A stretch of DNA of 64,000 bases from Amblyomma americanum (GCF_052857255.1 NC_135507.1:73006330-73070329); one strand, 5' to 3'; positions 31,926 through 43,085 are shown, counted from the stretch's first letter. The notes: generated by a model not told the origin, from the letters alone. Translations and numbers: made by a program.

Positions 31926-32579
31926 GGTCACTGTTTGTTTAGCAATGAGAGGCTTTGGTATACACATCTTTTATTCATTTTGTTTGACAGAGAAAAACAC
32001 TGCCTGATTGTTTTTGAAGTAGCATGCAGCGGTCTAAATTTTTTAATACTATATGTCGATTTGGTAGGGCCTCTGTAGTATACAAGCTCTATAGTAGTTC
32101 CCCATTGTGTAGTCTGGATGTGATGGTCCGAAGCTAAATTAAACTCAAAGTTTTCTTTCATACACGGACTAAGTGTCTTCTTTGCTGTTAAAATAACCCA
32201 AAGTAACACACAACTGTGAAACCGTACCGTAGTCTGGTATACAAGTGGCAACTACATCAATCATCTGCTTGACAGATGTTCCCGGTGCCACGTAGACTCC
32301 TTGGATAAATGCCGCTTTTCAGAAGCCAAACACAGATGGATTCACCATTATTCACTGCGTTCGAAGGGAGATGTCTGACAGCGGTGATACATTGTTTACC
32401 GTACACCGAGATTCCAGCGTACTTATTTGGTTCAAGCCAACTGCCAGGCAGCAACCTCTGTATAGAAAGAGTTAATCTTCTCTTATCTATACCGCCGTTT
32501 AGCAGCGGCTGGACTCTCCTTCTCTGCATGCATGTCAAACGTTGTGATACGGACGCCCACTACATCTCCGCCTTTTAAA
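31926..32579. other. Intergenic DNA, nothing recognised
   Basis: Short frames up to about 107 codons exist on both strands, but none has a domain signature or codon pattern that convinces. Confidence 0.4.
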
Positions 32580-32870
32580 CGCAATGCTGTGTATGTGGGG
32601 CGGGGTTCGGGTGATAGAGAGGCGTGCGGCGAGGTGACATCAAAGAACTCGGCGCATCTGTGGTGTCTCTGGTTACCATGGTATCAGCGCATGCGCTCAA
32701 CTGCTCATCCATGTGACGTCACGTTCGGCTTGGACGCTGGACCGGGCGTGCGGCCGCGGCGACGGCGAAGTGCACGGCGCACTTTGCTCCTCTTCGGTTG
32801 CCATGGTAAGGGCGCATGCGCACAACTTGCCTTTCCCATGAACCGCGAAATGCTCGACTGGTAGCCCACT
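32580..32870. other. GC-rich segment with a repeated CATGG...GCGCATGCGC motif
   Basis: The motif ccatggta....gcgcatgcgc occurs twice (about 32678-32699 and 32801-32822), spaced about 123 bases, each followed by caact. CpG-rich sequence and a central TGACGTCA at about 32714-32721 give it the look of a promoter-like or island-like segment, or a repeat fragment. No gene start is evident beside it. Confidence 0.35.
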
Positions 32871-32879
32871 GTAGCTGTC

Positions 32880-33870
32880 ACTACAAAACTTTATTGGCGA
32901 ACGATTTAATGTGTTCTTGACCCTTACGGGTCACGGCGCCATGGTCGATATTCGGTCCAGGATTGCGCACTTCACAGCTGCCAGCGTGGCTCGGCGTACA
33001 AGAAATCGTTGCGCTTCCTTGTCCTGGCTGGCCAGCAAGTGCTCCCACTGCAGCATGCGTCACACTCGGATGGTCTATTCTTGGCTCTAAGTCTGCCTTA
33101 GGGCAGGTGACTTGCTCTAATGTAGCTTTACCCTGGCACCATGGACATTGTCTGAATATTGTGTAGGAAAGATATTTTTTAGTTTGTGCAGGTGCTCGTA
33201 GGTACCGGTTTTTAGTCTGCGCCAGCGTGCGCCTCGTCTTTGGTTAGCATTTTGTGTAGGTTGGATAGCGTTTCCGCCAACCATTGTAATGATCGAGTAT
33301 GTCCGAGCACGTGGGGGTAACAGGGTCAAAGAAGCCCGTGGTGCAAAGTGTTTAGTCTGCTCGGTTGACGTACCCTCCATTTAACTCGTCTGCAGCCACG
33401 TTGCCCCTCTTCCCCTCATGTCCTGGAATCCATACTATATTATTTTTAGTGTTTATGTGTCTTTTCGTCGTGTGAAGAATGTGATTGGCGATGCTGTCTA
33501 TTCTGCCTCTTGTGTTGTTTCTGCATGCTTGCGTAGAGTCCGTCACTATAGTGATGTTTTGTCCTGTTGCGTTGGCGTGCGAAATTACTGGAGCAATGGC
33601 GGCCTCTTCAGCTGCCTCTATGGTTGGGTTGTTTATGGCTGCTCTGGTTATTTCTTTCCCTTCTTCGCCTCTTACAACGGCGATCGTTTTGCGTTGGTAT
33701 CGGTACTTTGCTGCGTCCATGTAATCTACGCTGGGATTGTCGCTGAATTCTCTGCTCAGGGCTCGGGCTCTCGCTTGTCGTTTTTTATTATGCATATTGG
33801 GGTCCATGTGTCCATGTGTAATGGTTCCATGTGTAATACATTCTGTTGTATTACACGTCATCACACATAA
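32880..33870 (-). pseudogene. LINE G: RNase H and C-terminal stub of a non-LTR retrotransposon
   Basis: The minus strand reads YMDAAKYRYQRKTIAVV, TIEAAEEAAIAPV, IVTDSTQACRN and IVWIPGHEGKRGNVAADE, the D-E-D segments of RNase H in order. A frameshifted C-terminal domain follows (CPKADLEPRIDHP) and then an AATAAAG near 32890. The 5' end is cut at about 33870. The RNase H differs from LINE A and LINE H, so this is a third family. Confidence 0.8.
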
Positions 33871-34132
33871 TAATCTATAGCGCTAATTAATGGCCCTTAA
33901 AACTCAGTTTTCCTTGAATGTCATCTGCGCACACTGCTGTGTGACGTGCTTGTACAAATCCTCTGTTTATCCTCCTGAACGAACATCCTGATTTGTGAAG
34001 AAGTAGAGGGCTCCTCTCCCGACCGAAAGAATTTCGGTTCACTTCCGCTTGACAACCTTTTAAAGCAAAAGCTTTACTAGCCTAGTGGTGCCCATTTCGC
34101 TGTGTCAGCACGAATGACCTTGAAAAGGATTA
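33871..34132. other. Intergenic DNA, nothing recognised
   Basis: Short gap between LINE G and the LINE C target duplication. Confidence 0.45.
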
Positions 34133-34145
34133 GCGGAGTTGCGTA
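34133..34145. repeat. Target-site duplication of LINE C, left
   Basis: gcggagttgcgta is repeated exactly at 40877-40889, with LINE C between. Confidence 0.85.
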
Positions 34146-34292
34146 GATAGATAAAGAGGAGGAGTGAAAGGCAGGGATGTTAACCAGAAAGGGGTTCCGG
34201 TTGGCTACCCTGCACTGGGGAAGAGGGATTAGGGGACTAAAAGGAGGAAGAGAGAAGGGAAAAAAGGCATAACACGCACACGCACAGCGCTG

Positions 34293-36690
34293 TCACAATT
34301 TGTCACTCAATCCAGTCGCTCTCAAGTAGGCAAAGAGGGCCTTGTATGCCTTGAGGGCAGTCGACTGCTGTGGCCACGGACCGAGGATCTTTTGCTCTGT
34401 TAATGGGCGAGGATCGAGGCGGTCCAGGGCATAACAAAGTATATTTCTTGCACTCGCAAATGCAGGGCACTCACAGAGAAGATGATCGATGGTCTCCTCA
34501 CAGCCACAGCTCTCACAGGCAAGGCTGTCGGCCATCCCCATCCGGAAAGCATAGTAATTGGTAAATGCAACACCGATCCATAAACGGCATAACAGTATTG
34601 CGTCGCGACGTTCTAAGTTACGTGGAAGACGAAGGCGCAGTTCAGGGACCAGTGCCTTGAGGCGGAGGTTGCAAAACTCTCCCGTGTTCCACGCTGAAAG
34701 TGTGAGCTCCAGCGCCAAAGGGCGAAGCCCACACGCAGCGTCAGGTCCCGATATTGGGATCCTCACTGGAAGTCCATCGTTGTGAGGAGAACGCGCAGCC
34801 GCATCGGCCTGGCGATTACCGTTAATACCACAGTGTCCTGGCAGCCATTGAAAAATGATGTCATGACCTTTGGAAATGGTGCCCTGGTACAGTAGACGGA
34901 TCTCAGCAACAAGTTGCTCCTGCGACCCGCGGCGTAGCGCAGCTTGCAGGGCTTGAAGGGCTGCTTTAGAGTCGGTGAAAACCGTCCAGTCATGTGGAGG
35001 TTCTTGACTGATGAACTCTTCCGCAGTCCGTAAGGCTAGAGTTCCGCACCAGTTGAAGATGTTGGATAGGTCATCTTCACTTTCATGAAGATGGATCTGG
35101 CCGGTATCACCACCGACCCCGCAGAACTGGTCGAGTGAACTGATCCATCTGTGTAAATATGTATGCGGTGACTGTGGTAAGAATGCAGGTGATTCAATGT
35201 CAGTTGTTTGAGAGCGGGCAAGTGATACACAGTTTTTTTTGTAATGCCAGGAATATAGAGGTGAGCCCAAGGTTCATGAAGACTCCGTAGTCGAGAGCAC
35301 GGTCTTGACGCAGGGGTAAACTTCGATGGAAGATATGCGCGATGGGCTTCAATGACTTTGACGAATGTAGTACGCGGCCTAATTATTGGGAGTGTTGCGA
35401 AGTGATGACAGGAAACCCGTGTGAGGTGCCGAATATGTGTTCTCATGGTGTCAACAGCAATGTATGTTGTAACAGGTTGTTCCCGGGCAACAAGAACAGT
35501 TGCTGCTGTTGATGCACATTTAGGCAGTCCAAGACAGATAGGAGAGCTTGCGCTTGCACACTTTGAAGAGTCTTGATATTTGTTTTTCTAATGGAACTGA
35601 ATATCGGAAGACTGTACCGCATGTAGCCCAGAAATAGGGAACGGTATAGTTGTAGCATCGAGCGCACTGATGCGCCCCAGGACTTTCCCCCGAGGAAGGA
35701 GAGGGCGTGGACAATCGAAATTAATCTCTTTCTCATGTCGTAGATATGTGGACTCCACGAGAGGTTCCTGTCGATGACATCACCAATGAATCTGTGGCTT
35801 TTCTCATAGGGAATGGCATTGCCATTGATGCGAGTGGTGTAACGTGACATTATTTTCCGTGTGAACGCCACAAGTGAACACTTTTCGGTGGAAATGTTCA
35901 GGCCCTGCAAGCGAAGATAAGATGTCAATATCGATGCCGCTTTTTGAAGTCTTGCACGAACTTGAGGACGGGTCACCTCTGATGCCCAAATACAGATGTC
36001 GTCTGCATATACCGAGATCTGAGCAGATTGTGGCAATACGTCGACCAGGACGATAAGAGCAAGGTTGAAGAGAAGTGGGCTCAGGAGTCCACCCTGAGGA
36101 ACTCCGCGCGAATTTCTGTGTAAGGACGTTGGCACGTCCACAGACAGGACAAAAAACGACCTCTCTGATAAATAGCTGCGTATCCAGCTGAACGTGCGGT
36201 CTCCGATCTCAGCAGCTTCCATTGCGTCGAAAATTTCCTGCTGCGTTACGTTGTCGTACGCGCCCTTGATATCCAAAAACAATGCCGCGGTCAATCTTTT
36301 CAAACTTTTGCTATGGTGCACCGACGTTACAAGGTCAACCACGTTGTCGATAGAAGAGCGGCCCCGTCAGAACCCAGACATGATGGTTGGATAAATCTGA
36401 TATCGCTCCAAGTACCATTCCAAGCTTGTGAGCAGCATTCTTTCCATCACTTTGCCGACGCAGCTGGCGAGTGCAATTGGACGGTATGATGGAAGGTCAA
36501 GCGGTGATTTCCCCGGCTTAATAAGTGGAACCATACGACAAGTCTTCCAATCATGAGGAACTATGCCAGCAGTCTATGACTTGCTATAAGTGTCCAAAAG
36601 AGCCCGTCAAGTTTCTTGGCCAAGGTTAGCAAGTGCGGAGTACGTCACACAATCGGGCCCTGCTGATGATGACCTTCTACAACAAGCCAG
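34293..36690 (-). pseudogene. LINE C ORF2, RT and RNase H part
   Basis: RT palm LFLDIKGAYDNV and GVPQGGLLSPLLFN with an intact YADD at 35998-36009 lie in an unbroken 299-codon frame (35443-36342). The RNase H (IYTDGSVHS, TVFTDSKAAL, FQWLPGHCGINGN) and C-terminal Cys/His region (CESCGCEETIDHLLCECP) follow after one frame change. It is less damaged than LINE A in the C-terminal part. Confidence 0.9.
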
Positions 36691-36700
36691 CGCAGCATCA
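36691..36700. repeat. Target-site duplication of LINE D, left
   Basis: cgcagcatca, repeated at 39103-39112 (one more A is shared). Confidence 0.8.
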
Positions 36701-36825
36701 AAAGAGAGAGAGAATGAAAAGGAAACGCAGGGAGGTTTACCAGATGTGAGTCTCCGGTTTGCTACCCTACACTGGGGATGGGGGATAGGGTTTAGAAAGA
36801 TGACAGAGAGGAAAACGCAAAAAAA

Positions 36826-36843
36826 GGCGCGCGCGCGCACGCG

Positions 36844-36896
<53 letters not shown>

Positions 36897-36903
36897 ACAC
36901 ATC

Positions 36904-36958
<55 letters not shown>

Positions 36959-36975
36959 CGCACACACACACACAC
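36826..36975. repeat. (AC)n microsatellite inside the LINE D 3' UTR
   Basis: A GCGCGCAC stretch grades into about 130 bases of AC dinucleotides. It lies where LINE A, B and C have a short acacacacgcac run in their 3' UTRs. Confidence 0.95.
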
Positions 36976-37188
36976 AAGGCGTTCCAGTTAAAGTGTTGCG
37001 CACAGGCAGGTAGATTGTAAAAAGCGCAAAAGCGCTTGCACGGCCTTCTTCCTCGACGGTAGGTCCTTTCGATGTTGTAGAATTCTTTTTTCGGATCGCG
37101 GTCGGTCGTCCAGTTGGCCAAGTTCGTGGCTAAGGCATGCCCTCTGTGGACTGTACTGCGTACAGGAGCACAATATATGGCCAATTGA

Positions 37189-38904
37189 TTATTCATGGCC
37201 GCAGTGGTCACAGGTTGGGGTGTCGGTCATCCCTATGCGGAAGGCATAGGCTTTAGTAAAGGCAACACCCAACCAAAGTCGATATAAAAGCGTGGCGTCT
37301 CTACGACGAAGCTGGGATGACGCTCGAAGTCTTAATATTGGATCAAGTGAGTACAGTCGCGTATTTCTTAAATGTGGCTTATTCCATTGCGACTCGGTGC
37401 ACTGCCGAGCAAGTAGGCGGAGCTTCCGTGCCGCGTCAGTTCTAGAAAGAGGAATTGGGACGTGGAGCTCCTCAGTATGGGCTGAGCGGGCAGCGTGACC
37501 CGCCCGTTCATTGCCGATAATCCCGCAGTGACTTGGAAGCCACTGGAACGTTATTTCATGGCCGGCATCACTTATATGGTGTAACGTCTCTGTAATATAG
37601 AAGATTAGTTGTTCGTGTGGTCCGCGTCGTAGAGGTGACAGTAGAGACTGCAGTGCCGGCTTCGAATCGCAGAATATTGTCCATTTGTGTGGCGGTTCAT
37701 CACCAATGTGATGAAGTGGAGTTAAGAGCGCTGCGAGCTCTGCTGCCGCCGATGTTGTCGCGTGGGTCGTCTTAAATTTGATTGTTGTAGCTTTCGCTGG
37801 AATGACGATTGCGGCCCCGGAGCTGCTTGGCAGGAGAGATCCATCAGTGTAAATATGCGTTGAGTCACGGTAGTTCTCGTATAAATGTAGTAGCGTGAGC
37901 TGTCTAAGGGCTGGTGATGACAGATCAGCTTTTTTCGAGATACCAGGAATTGCGAGGTTGATTTTTGGCTGAGCGAGGCACCATGGAGGGATCGAAGGTC
38001 TCGCAGCCGGAGTGAAACAAGCTGGCAATGATTCATCATATGCAGATGTCGTTTGGCTGAAAGATGTGTGTGGCCTGTCCGCTGGTAGAGAGGCTAACTG
38101 GTGACGAGGATTCCTGGCTAGATGCCTTATATGGGTCCTGAGTACTTCAATTTCAATGTGGGTCTTGACAAGGTGGTCTCTAGCGATTGCTATCGTAGCC
38201 ACTGTTGAAGTACTCTGAGGCAGGCCTAGACAGATCCGGAGCACTTGACCCTGAAGACTTTGTATTGTGCGTAGATTCGTTTTGCGTTTGTTGTTTATTG
38301 CTGGCAAGCAGTATCGCAGAAATCCTAGAAAAAGCACCCTGTACAGTTGTAACTTGGCACTGGGCGACATTACCCACGTCTTACCAGCGAAAAACTTGAA
38401 CAGGTGGCAGATGCCTGTCAACCGTTTTTTAACGTATGATATGTGTGGGCTCCGTGACAAGTCCCTGTCGATTATTACACCTAGAAACTTGTACGATCGA
38501 ACCCGTTGTATTATTTGGCCATTTATCATTACACTGTAGTTTGCCATGGGTTTGCGCGTAAATGGCACTAATGCGCATTTCTCGGAGGAAATTTCCAGGC
38601 CTCGATTATGGAGGTAGATCACAGTTTGTGTGGCGGCTCTCTGAATTCTCGCTCGCAACTGTAGGCGTGTTACTGCAGATGTCCATATGCAGATGTCATC
38701 CGCGTACATTGATATCCTGACTGTGGTTGGCACGTGCTCAAGGAGAGCAATTAGTGTTAGATTAAATAACACGGGGCTAAGTACACCGCCCTGGGGGACG
38801 CCACGGTAGCTATAGTGAAGAGAAGTATGGCCTTCCTCGGTGCTTACAAAGAAGGATCGCATGGGTAGATAGCTCCGTATCCATTGAAACATCCGACCAC
38901 CCAC
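37189..38904 (-). CDS. LINE D ORF2 fragment: RT-RNase H, 571 codons unbroken
   Basis: The frame begins at GGRMFQWIRSYLPMRSFF inside the RT palm; a stop near 39003 separates it from the upstream IDNVVDLMTYIQ part. It keeps GVPQGGVLSPVLFN, an intact YADD at 38695-38706, the thumb, an RNase H (IYTDGSLLPSS, IFCDSKPALQ, FQWLPSHCGIIGN) and the start of the Cys/His tail (CDHCGHE), where it stops. Long conservation suggests LINE D is fairly young, although it cannot be autonomous, having no ORF1 or endonuclease. Confidence 0.85.
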   Translation of the reverse strand: MGGRMFQWIRSYLPMRSFFVSTEEGHTSLHYSYRGVPQGGVLSPVLFNLTLIALLEHVPTTVRISMYADDICIWTSAVTRLQLRARIQRAATQTVIYLHNRGLEISSEKCALVPFTRKPMANYSVMINGQIIQRVRSYKFLGVIIDRDLSRSPHISYVKKRLTGICHLFKFFAGKTWVMSPSAKLQLYRVLFLGFLRYCLPAINNKRKTNLRTIQSLQGQVLRICLGLPQSTSTVATIAIARDHLVKTHIEIEVLRTHIRHLARNPRHQLASLPADRPHTSFSQTTSAYDESLPACFTPAARPSIPPWCLAQPKINLAIPGISKKADLSSPALRQLTLLHLYENYRDSTHIYTDGSLLPSSSGAAIVIPAKATTIKFKTTHATTSAAAELAALLTPLHHIGDEPPHKWTIFCDSKPALQSLLSPLRRGPHEQLIFYITETLHHISDAGHEITFQWLPSHCGIIGNERAGHAARSAHTEELHVPIPLSRTDAARKLRLLARQCTESQWNKPHLRNTRLYSLDPILRLRASSQLRRRDATLLYRLWLGVAFTKAYAFRIGMTDTPTCDHCGHE

Positions 38905-39102
38905 TCCTACCGCTGCGAGAGCAGAGAGGATGGCTTCATGCGTAACGTTGTCATACGCTCCTTTAACTTCGAGGAATAAGGATGCGCAGAGACGCTTACG
39001 GCATTACTCATGTTGAATGTAGGTCATCAGGTCGACGACGTTATCGATCGATGATCGACCGCGTCGGAAGCCCGACATGGCATCTGGGTAGGTGTTGTGG
39101 TA

Positions 39103-39112
39103 CGCAGCATCA
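39103..39112. repeat. Target-site duplication of LINE D, right
   Basis: cgcagcatca, identical to 36691-36700. LINE C coding resumes immediately beyond. Confidence 0.8.
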
Positions 39113-40319
39113 AGTTCTTCCATGGAGAATAGTACATCCATCCAAGAATCCCGTGAGGGTGGAACATTGTTGCAGTGCAGCGTTGCGCCTGGATTCGGAG
39201 GGCCTGTTATTCTTGCGCAGAAATCTTCGGCTACTTCAACTACACTGCGCCTTTGGTGGAGGGCTACGGATTTGAACGGGTAGCGCTGTTGAGGGTGCGT
39301 GTGAAGACCCCGAATTACACTCCAAACGCGTGACAAAGGCTTCCGTGGATCAAGTGTTTGGCAAAATGTCCTCCACTGTTGAGTTCTTAGTGCCTGAATT
39401 CTGCGCTGAATCTTCTTCTGTATGCGCCCAGCATCTCTTAGGTCTAGGCGCGACTTTGTGCGTCGGTATCTGCGCTCTGCCCTGCGCCGTTGTGATCGCA
39501 GTCGCTGCAATTCGAAGTCAAAATCGGTGTAGTTAGCGACAGGGTTAAAGGGGCAGGAGGCGTGCGCAAGCAGACTCCATAAGTAATTTAAAAACTGTCC
39601 AGTCAATGCGCTGCCTACACGTGGCTGGGGAAAATGTGGAATGGCCGGTAATAATCAGATAGGTTGGGATATGGTCGCTGCCATGGGTTTCTACATCCGA
39701 AAACCACCGGACGCTTTTGTTAAGGCACATTGAAACGAAAGTCAAGTCCAAGCAGCTCCTATAAGTCACCCCTCGTATATAGGTCGGGCTTCCGTCATTC
39801 AGGCACTGGAGGTCATGGTCAGAGGCGAAGGACACAAGCTGTCTTCCCCTAACGTCCATCCTAACGCCTCCCCACATGTTGTGATGAGCATTGAAGTCAC
39901 CCATAATAACCCACGGAGCAGGTGTAGCTGCCATCAAACCACTCAACCTTCTGGCGTGGAAACGACTTGATGGCGCCAAGTACACCGCCAGCAGCGTAAA
40001 CGTCAGGTCTCGGTTCTGCACTGTGAGGTAAACGAACTGATTGTCTTCGTTCGGAGGAACTGAATGTTGCACATATGTAAGTTCACGTCGAATGTAGACG
40101 GTGACTTTGCTGGATCTGTTGCACGTGGGTGATGAAAATGCCTCGTAACCGGATATTCGCAAAATTGCCGGGGTCTTCGGCTCACAAATCACAAGAATGG
40201 GGAAGTGATTCTCGGAGACGTAGTGGTGTAAATCGGAAATTCGGGACTTGAGCCCACGAGCATTCCATTGGAAAATGAAAGCTTGCTTGACTTACTTTTG
40301 AAAAGACAGGTCCGAAGGA
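39113..40319 (-). pseudogene. LINE C ORF2, endonuclease and RT-linker part
   Basis: The endonuclease frame (CEPKTPAILRISGYEAF, VIMGDFNAHHNMWGG, SCLDLTFVS, GSDHIPTY) is intact from 40192 to 39545. The linker (RSQRRRAERRYRRTKSRLDL) continues from 39606 towards DVLFSMEELDAA at the LINE D junction. The N-terminal FQWNARGL region near 40255 is in a shifted frame. Confidence 0.9.
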
Positions 40320-40816
40320 GCCATGATGCCGTCTACTGTAGAGCCGCAAGAACTGGATGTAGCGCGTCCAGCACTTGAAGTGCGCTATTTGCTGCTGGCG
40401 TGCGTAGGCTGGAAAGCAGAGCACGCATGGCATTCATTAGTGTCGTGAGCATTGCAATCACTTGCATATTTGTGCCATGGCCTTGATCGTGCCTGTTGGC
40501 TGGATCAGTCGTAGGCGCTGCACAATGCCCTGAGTGCGCCAACACCCCTGACGCAGTAGGCGTAGAAGGCTTTGGCAGTGGTGGCCAAGTTTCATCTGAG
40601 GCAGCAGGTCCAGCCTCTCCAAGCGCCGGGCTCCCTTGAATTGGTACGGTTTTTGGTGGAGGCGGACAAGCTGCAGTTGGGTTTGGGGCATTATTGTCAA
40701 ATGTGACTGATTTCTTTGACGACTATCGGTGGCGCGAACGACGTCATCGCACATTTTCGGCGGGTTGTTTGTGCGTAGAATGGTGTCGCACCATTTGCTT
40801 CAGTACCGCCCGATCA
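40320..40816 (-). pseudogene. LINE C ORF1, C-terminal part only
   Basis: Corresponds to the last ~165 codons of LINE A ORF1 (basic patch, Pro-rich region, SALQVLDALHPVLAALQ end) with a frame change near 40545. It is cut at about 40816 beside a run of sixteen G. Confidence 0.85.
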
Positions 40817-40876
40817 GGGGGGGGGGGGGGGGAGTGGTTACGCAACTCAGCTGCCATGACTCTTCCTCGAAAGACT
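40817..40876. repeat. Rearranged 5' junction of LINE C (G16 run and inverted pieces)
   Basis: G16 at 40817-40832 is followed by an inverted, 4-bases-shorter copy of the target flank (gtggttacgcaactc; the flank beyond the right duplication reads gagttgcgtaagtaaccac). After that comes an inverted piece of LINE ORF1 (gactcttcctcgaaagact, 40858-40876), which LINE A carries in the opposite orientation at 24592-24611. Confidence 0.8.
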
Positions 40877-40889
40877 GCGGAGTTGCGTA
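40877..40889. repeat. Target-site duplication of LINE C, right
   Basis: gcggagttgcgta, identical to 34133-34145. Confidence 0.85.
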
Positions 40890-41345
40890 AGTAACCACCA
40901 GACGCACCTTGATTCGCAGCAGCTGCAGACGCGCGCTCCGCCGTCGTCGCGGCCTCTGCGCGCTGCCTATCCAGTGTCTCGCTGTGGACGAAGCAAGTGA
41001 GCCGGAGCCGACGTCCTCGAGAGTGGGTACCCGCAGACGTCTGGCCGAGTCTGATCACACGGTCGCCGTTGCTAACCGTGCTAGGGATTTAGCAGTCGAT
41101 AGGGAACGTAAACGCGCTAAACGGCCAGCCGAAAGGAACGAAGGGCGGGAGCTTCGCCTGGCTCGGCGTCGAGCGAAAGTTTTCGAAGGAAGACAGCGAC
41201 GGGCCTCGTTAGCAGCCGAGGCGGATACTGGCGATCCGCTGGAAGTGAGTTCTCGCAGTGCGGAGTGCACGACGGCCACGTGGTCCGTCTGTCTGTCACA
41301 CCGTGCTTCGGCTAGGAAAACCTTGGTAAGGCACTTCTATTAGCC
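40890..41345. other. GC-rich coding-like stretch, unassigned
   Basis: The plus strand gives an Arg/Ala-rich frame (DRERKRAKRPAERNEGRELR) and the minus strand an Ala/Arg-rich one (DRQRAEAATTAERASAAAAN) that also reads through the LINE C target site. The pre-insertion sequence was thus possibly a low-complexity host or repeat ORF. No domain is recognised. Confidence 0.3.
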
Positions 41346-43080
41346 AATATAGCCGCTTGAGATGGGAAAATGGGGTACACCACAAGGCGCTGTGTTGTCC
41401 CCGCTTTTCTAATATTGCCATGGTGCACCTCCTTGCACAGCTGGCGGGTGTCGGCGGTGTTCAGCATGCACTGTACGCCGATAACATCACGTACCATCTT
41501 TGCTACTACGAGAAACATAGAAGAGATGGAGGAATGCCTGCAAGCAGCGGCGAGCATAGTAGACCATTGTGCTACGCACTGCAGCCTCCAGTGCTCTCCG
41601 TCTAAGTCTGAATTTGTGCATATTTGACATTCTCCGAAATGCAAAATCTCCGTTGAGCTTTCTCTCGCCAGCGGCCCCATCCGTGAAGCGCCGGAGCTCC
41701 GAACGCTCGGTCTCTACATTAATCAGCATCGCAAGACAGACACAACCTTTGCCAAAATCCGAAAAGTCGGCGACCAAGTGGGCCAAATGGTTCGCCGCGT
41801 TTCCAACAAGCGAGGAGGGTAGCGAAATAACAATGAGCTGCGGCTCGCCCATGCCTTCGTAACAAGTCGAGTACTGTACTCGACATCTTACCTCCGCTTA
41901 TGGAAACCTGACGAAGATTTCTTGGAGGTTGTACTCCGCAAAATTTTGAAGAGTCCTCGACCTCCCAATCTCCACTTCCAATTCTCGACTAATCGCGTTG
42001 GAGGTGGTGAACACCTATCGGGAACTTCGCCAGGCGCTTCTCGTTAACCAATACACGCTTCTCGCTCAGACAGTATCCGGTCGCCGCCTCTTGGATCGGA
42101 TACATATCAAACATGACCATCATACGATGGAACGGGTTCTAGTGCCCGAACTGTGGAGACGCGCCCTCTATATTCGACCCTTGCCGACTAAGATGAACAA
42201 GGAGGATCATACTGGCCGGCCGCCACTAAGGCTCAAAGAAACACGTCTTCTACGTCGACATTGCAGGCCCCTACCACTCCAGGGGGAAATGGTACACGGC
42301 TGCAGTCATACATGAGGAAAAACTGGTAGACGGCCTCTCGTTCAGAGCACCCAGCTCAACTCATGCGGAGAAGGTAGCGAGCGAACTCGCAGATTCCCAT
42401 GCCGACTCCAAATTCATCCTCAGAGACTCTCGCGGAGCCTATCGAGTTTGGTTGGGTCACTACACTGGCTCACCAAATTCTTCCCCAACTCATCGCTCAA
42501 TCATATGAGTCCCGCCACGAAGGCTTGCCAGGTAACGAAGCCGCCCATGAGGAAGCCCGCGCACTCACTTACCGGGCACCAGGCGCTTCTTGGGAGAGCC
42601 TTAACCCAGATCACAGCCCTCTTATTTCTTTTTAAGATTTTACAGAGCACTATCGCGCCGAACACCGGCGCTACCCGGTTCCTATGAAAGGACTGGGTAA
42701 AGCTGGCGAACGAACTCTCCTTCGGCTTTTTACAAACACCCTGCTGTATGCGGCGGTTCTCAAGCACTTTGACTCTTCTTCTGACTGCCGCTGCTCTTTC
42801 TCTGGGAAGGTGGCCAGCACCTTCCAGATGGTTTGGACATGCAAGCAAAATCCTATTCTCCCCCTCCCCCCATCACCCGTTCCCCTACCCGAGAGGACTG
42901 GGAGGCGGCTCTGCTCGGCTGCCAGCAACTATCAGCCCAACAGGCCCTGGTTTGGCGGACCTGCGCAGTGGTCAGGACCAACGGGGTCCCGGAATGAGGG
43001 ACTCCGCCTTCTAGTGTATGGTGCGAGACCAACTAGGGGCCTCTCCCCGAGCACCTCTCCGTATATATAGATAAAGCAAT
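41346..43080 (+). pseudogene. LINE E: 5'-truncated RT-RNase H relic (only plus-strand LINE)
   Basis: It starts inside RT at WGTPQGAVLSPLF, followed after a frame shift by FNIAMV-like and HALYADNIT, where YADD has become YADN. Pieces of thumb, an RNase H-like region (YVDIAGPYHSRGKWYTAAV) and a C-terminal DWEAALLGCQQLSAQQALV tail follow in several frames. The 3' end is near 43070, with agataaagcaattttt as a possible tail. Heavily decayed. Confidence 0.75.
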
Positions 43081-43085
43081 TTTTA

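Larger units (their letters stand above)
36701..39102 (-). mobile_element. LINE D: 5'-truncated related LINE nested in LINE C
   Basis: The 2.4-kb insertion carries RT from the conserved SGFRRGRSSIDNVVDL motif onward, RNase H and the 3' UTR. Its sequence is clearly diverged from LINE A and C at nucleotide level but collinear in protein, so it is a sister family. It inserted in the same orientation as its host element. A 10-11-bp duplication flanks it. Confidence 0.9.
34146..40876 (-). mobile_element. LINE C: 5'-truncated copy of the LINE A family, containing nested LINE D
   Basis: The minus-strand copy begins inside ORF1 at about 40816, covers the endonuclease, RT and RNase H, and ends in the GATA-type tail at 34141-34155. 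It is interrupted at the codons for DAA after FSMEE(L/I) by LINE D (36701-39102). An exact 13-bp duplication flanks the whole. Without LINE D it is about 4.3 kb. The last 60 bases at its 5' end are rearranged (see findings). Confidence 0.9.

Noticed and set aside
40909..41343. 144-codon Arg-rich frame as a gene
   Set aside because: Both strands are open in this GC-rich segment and no domain is visible, so a coding strand cannot be chosen.
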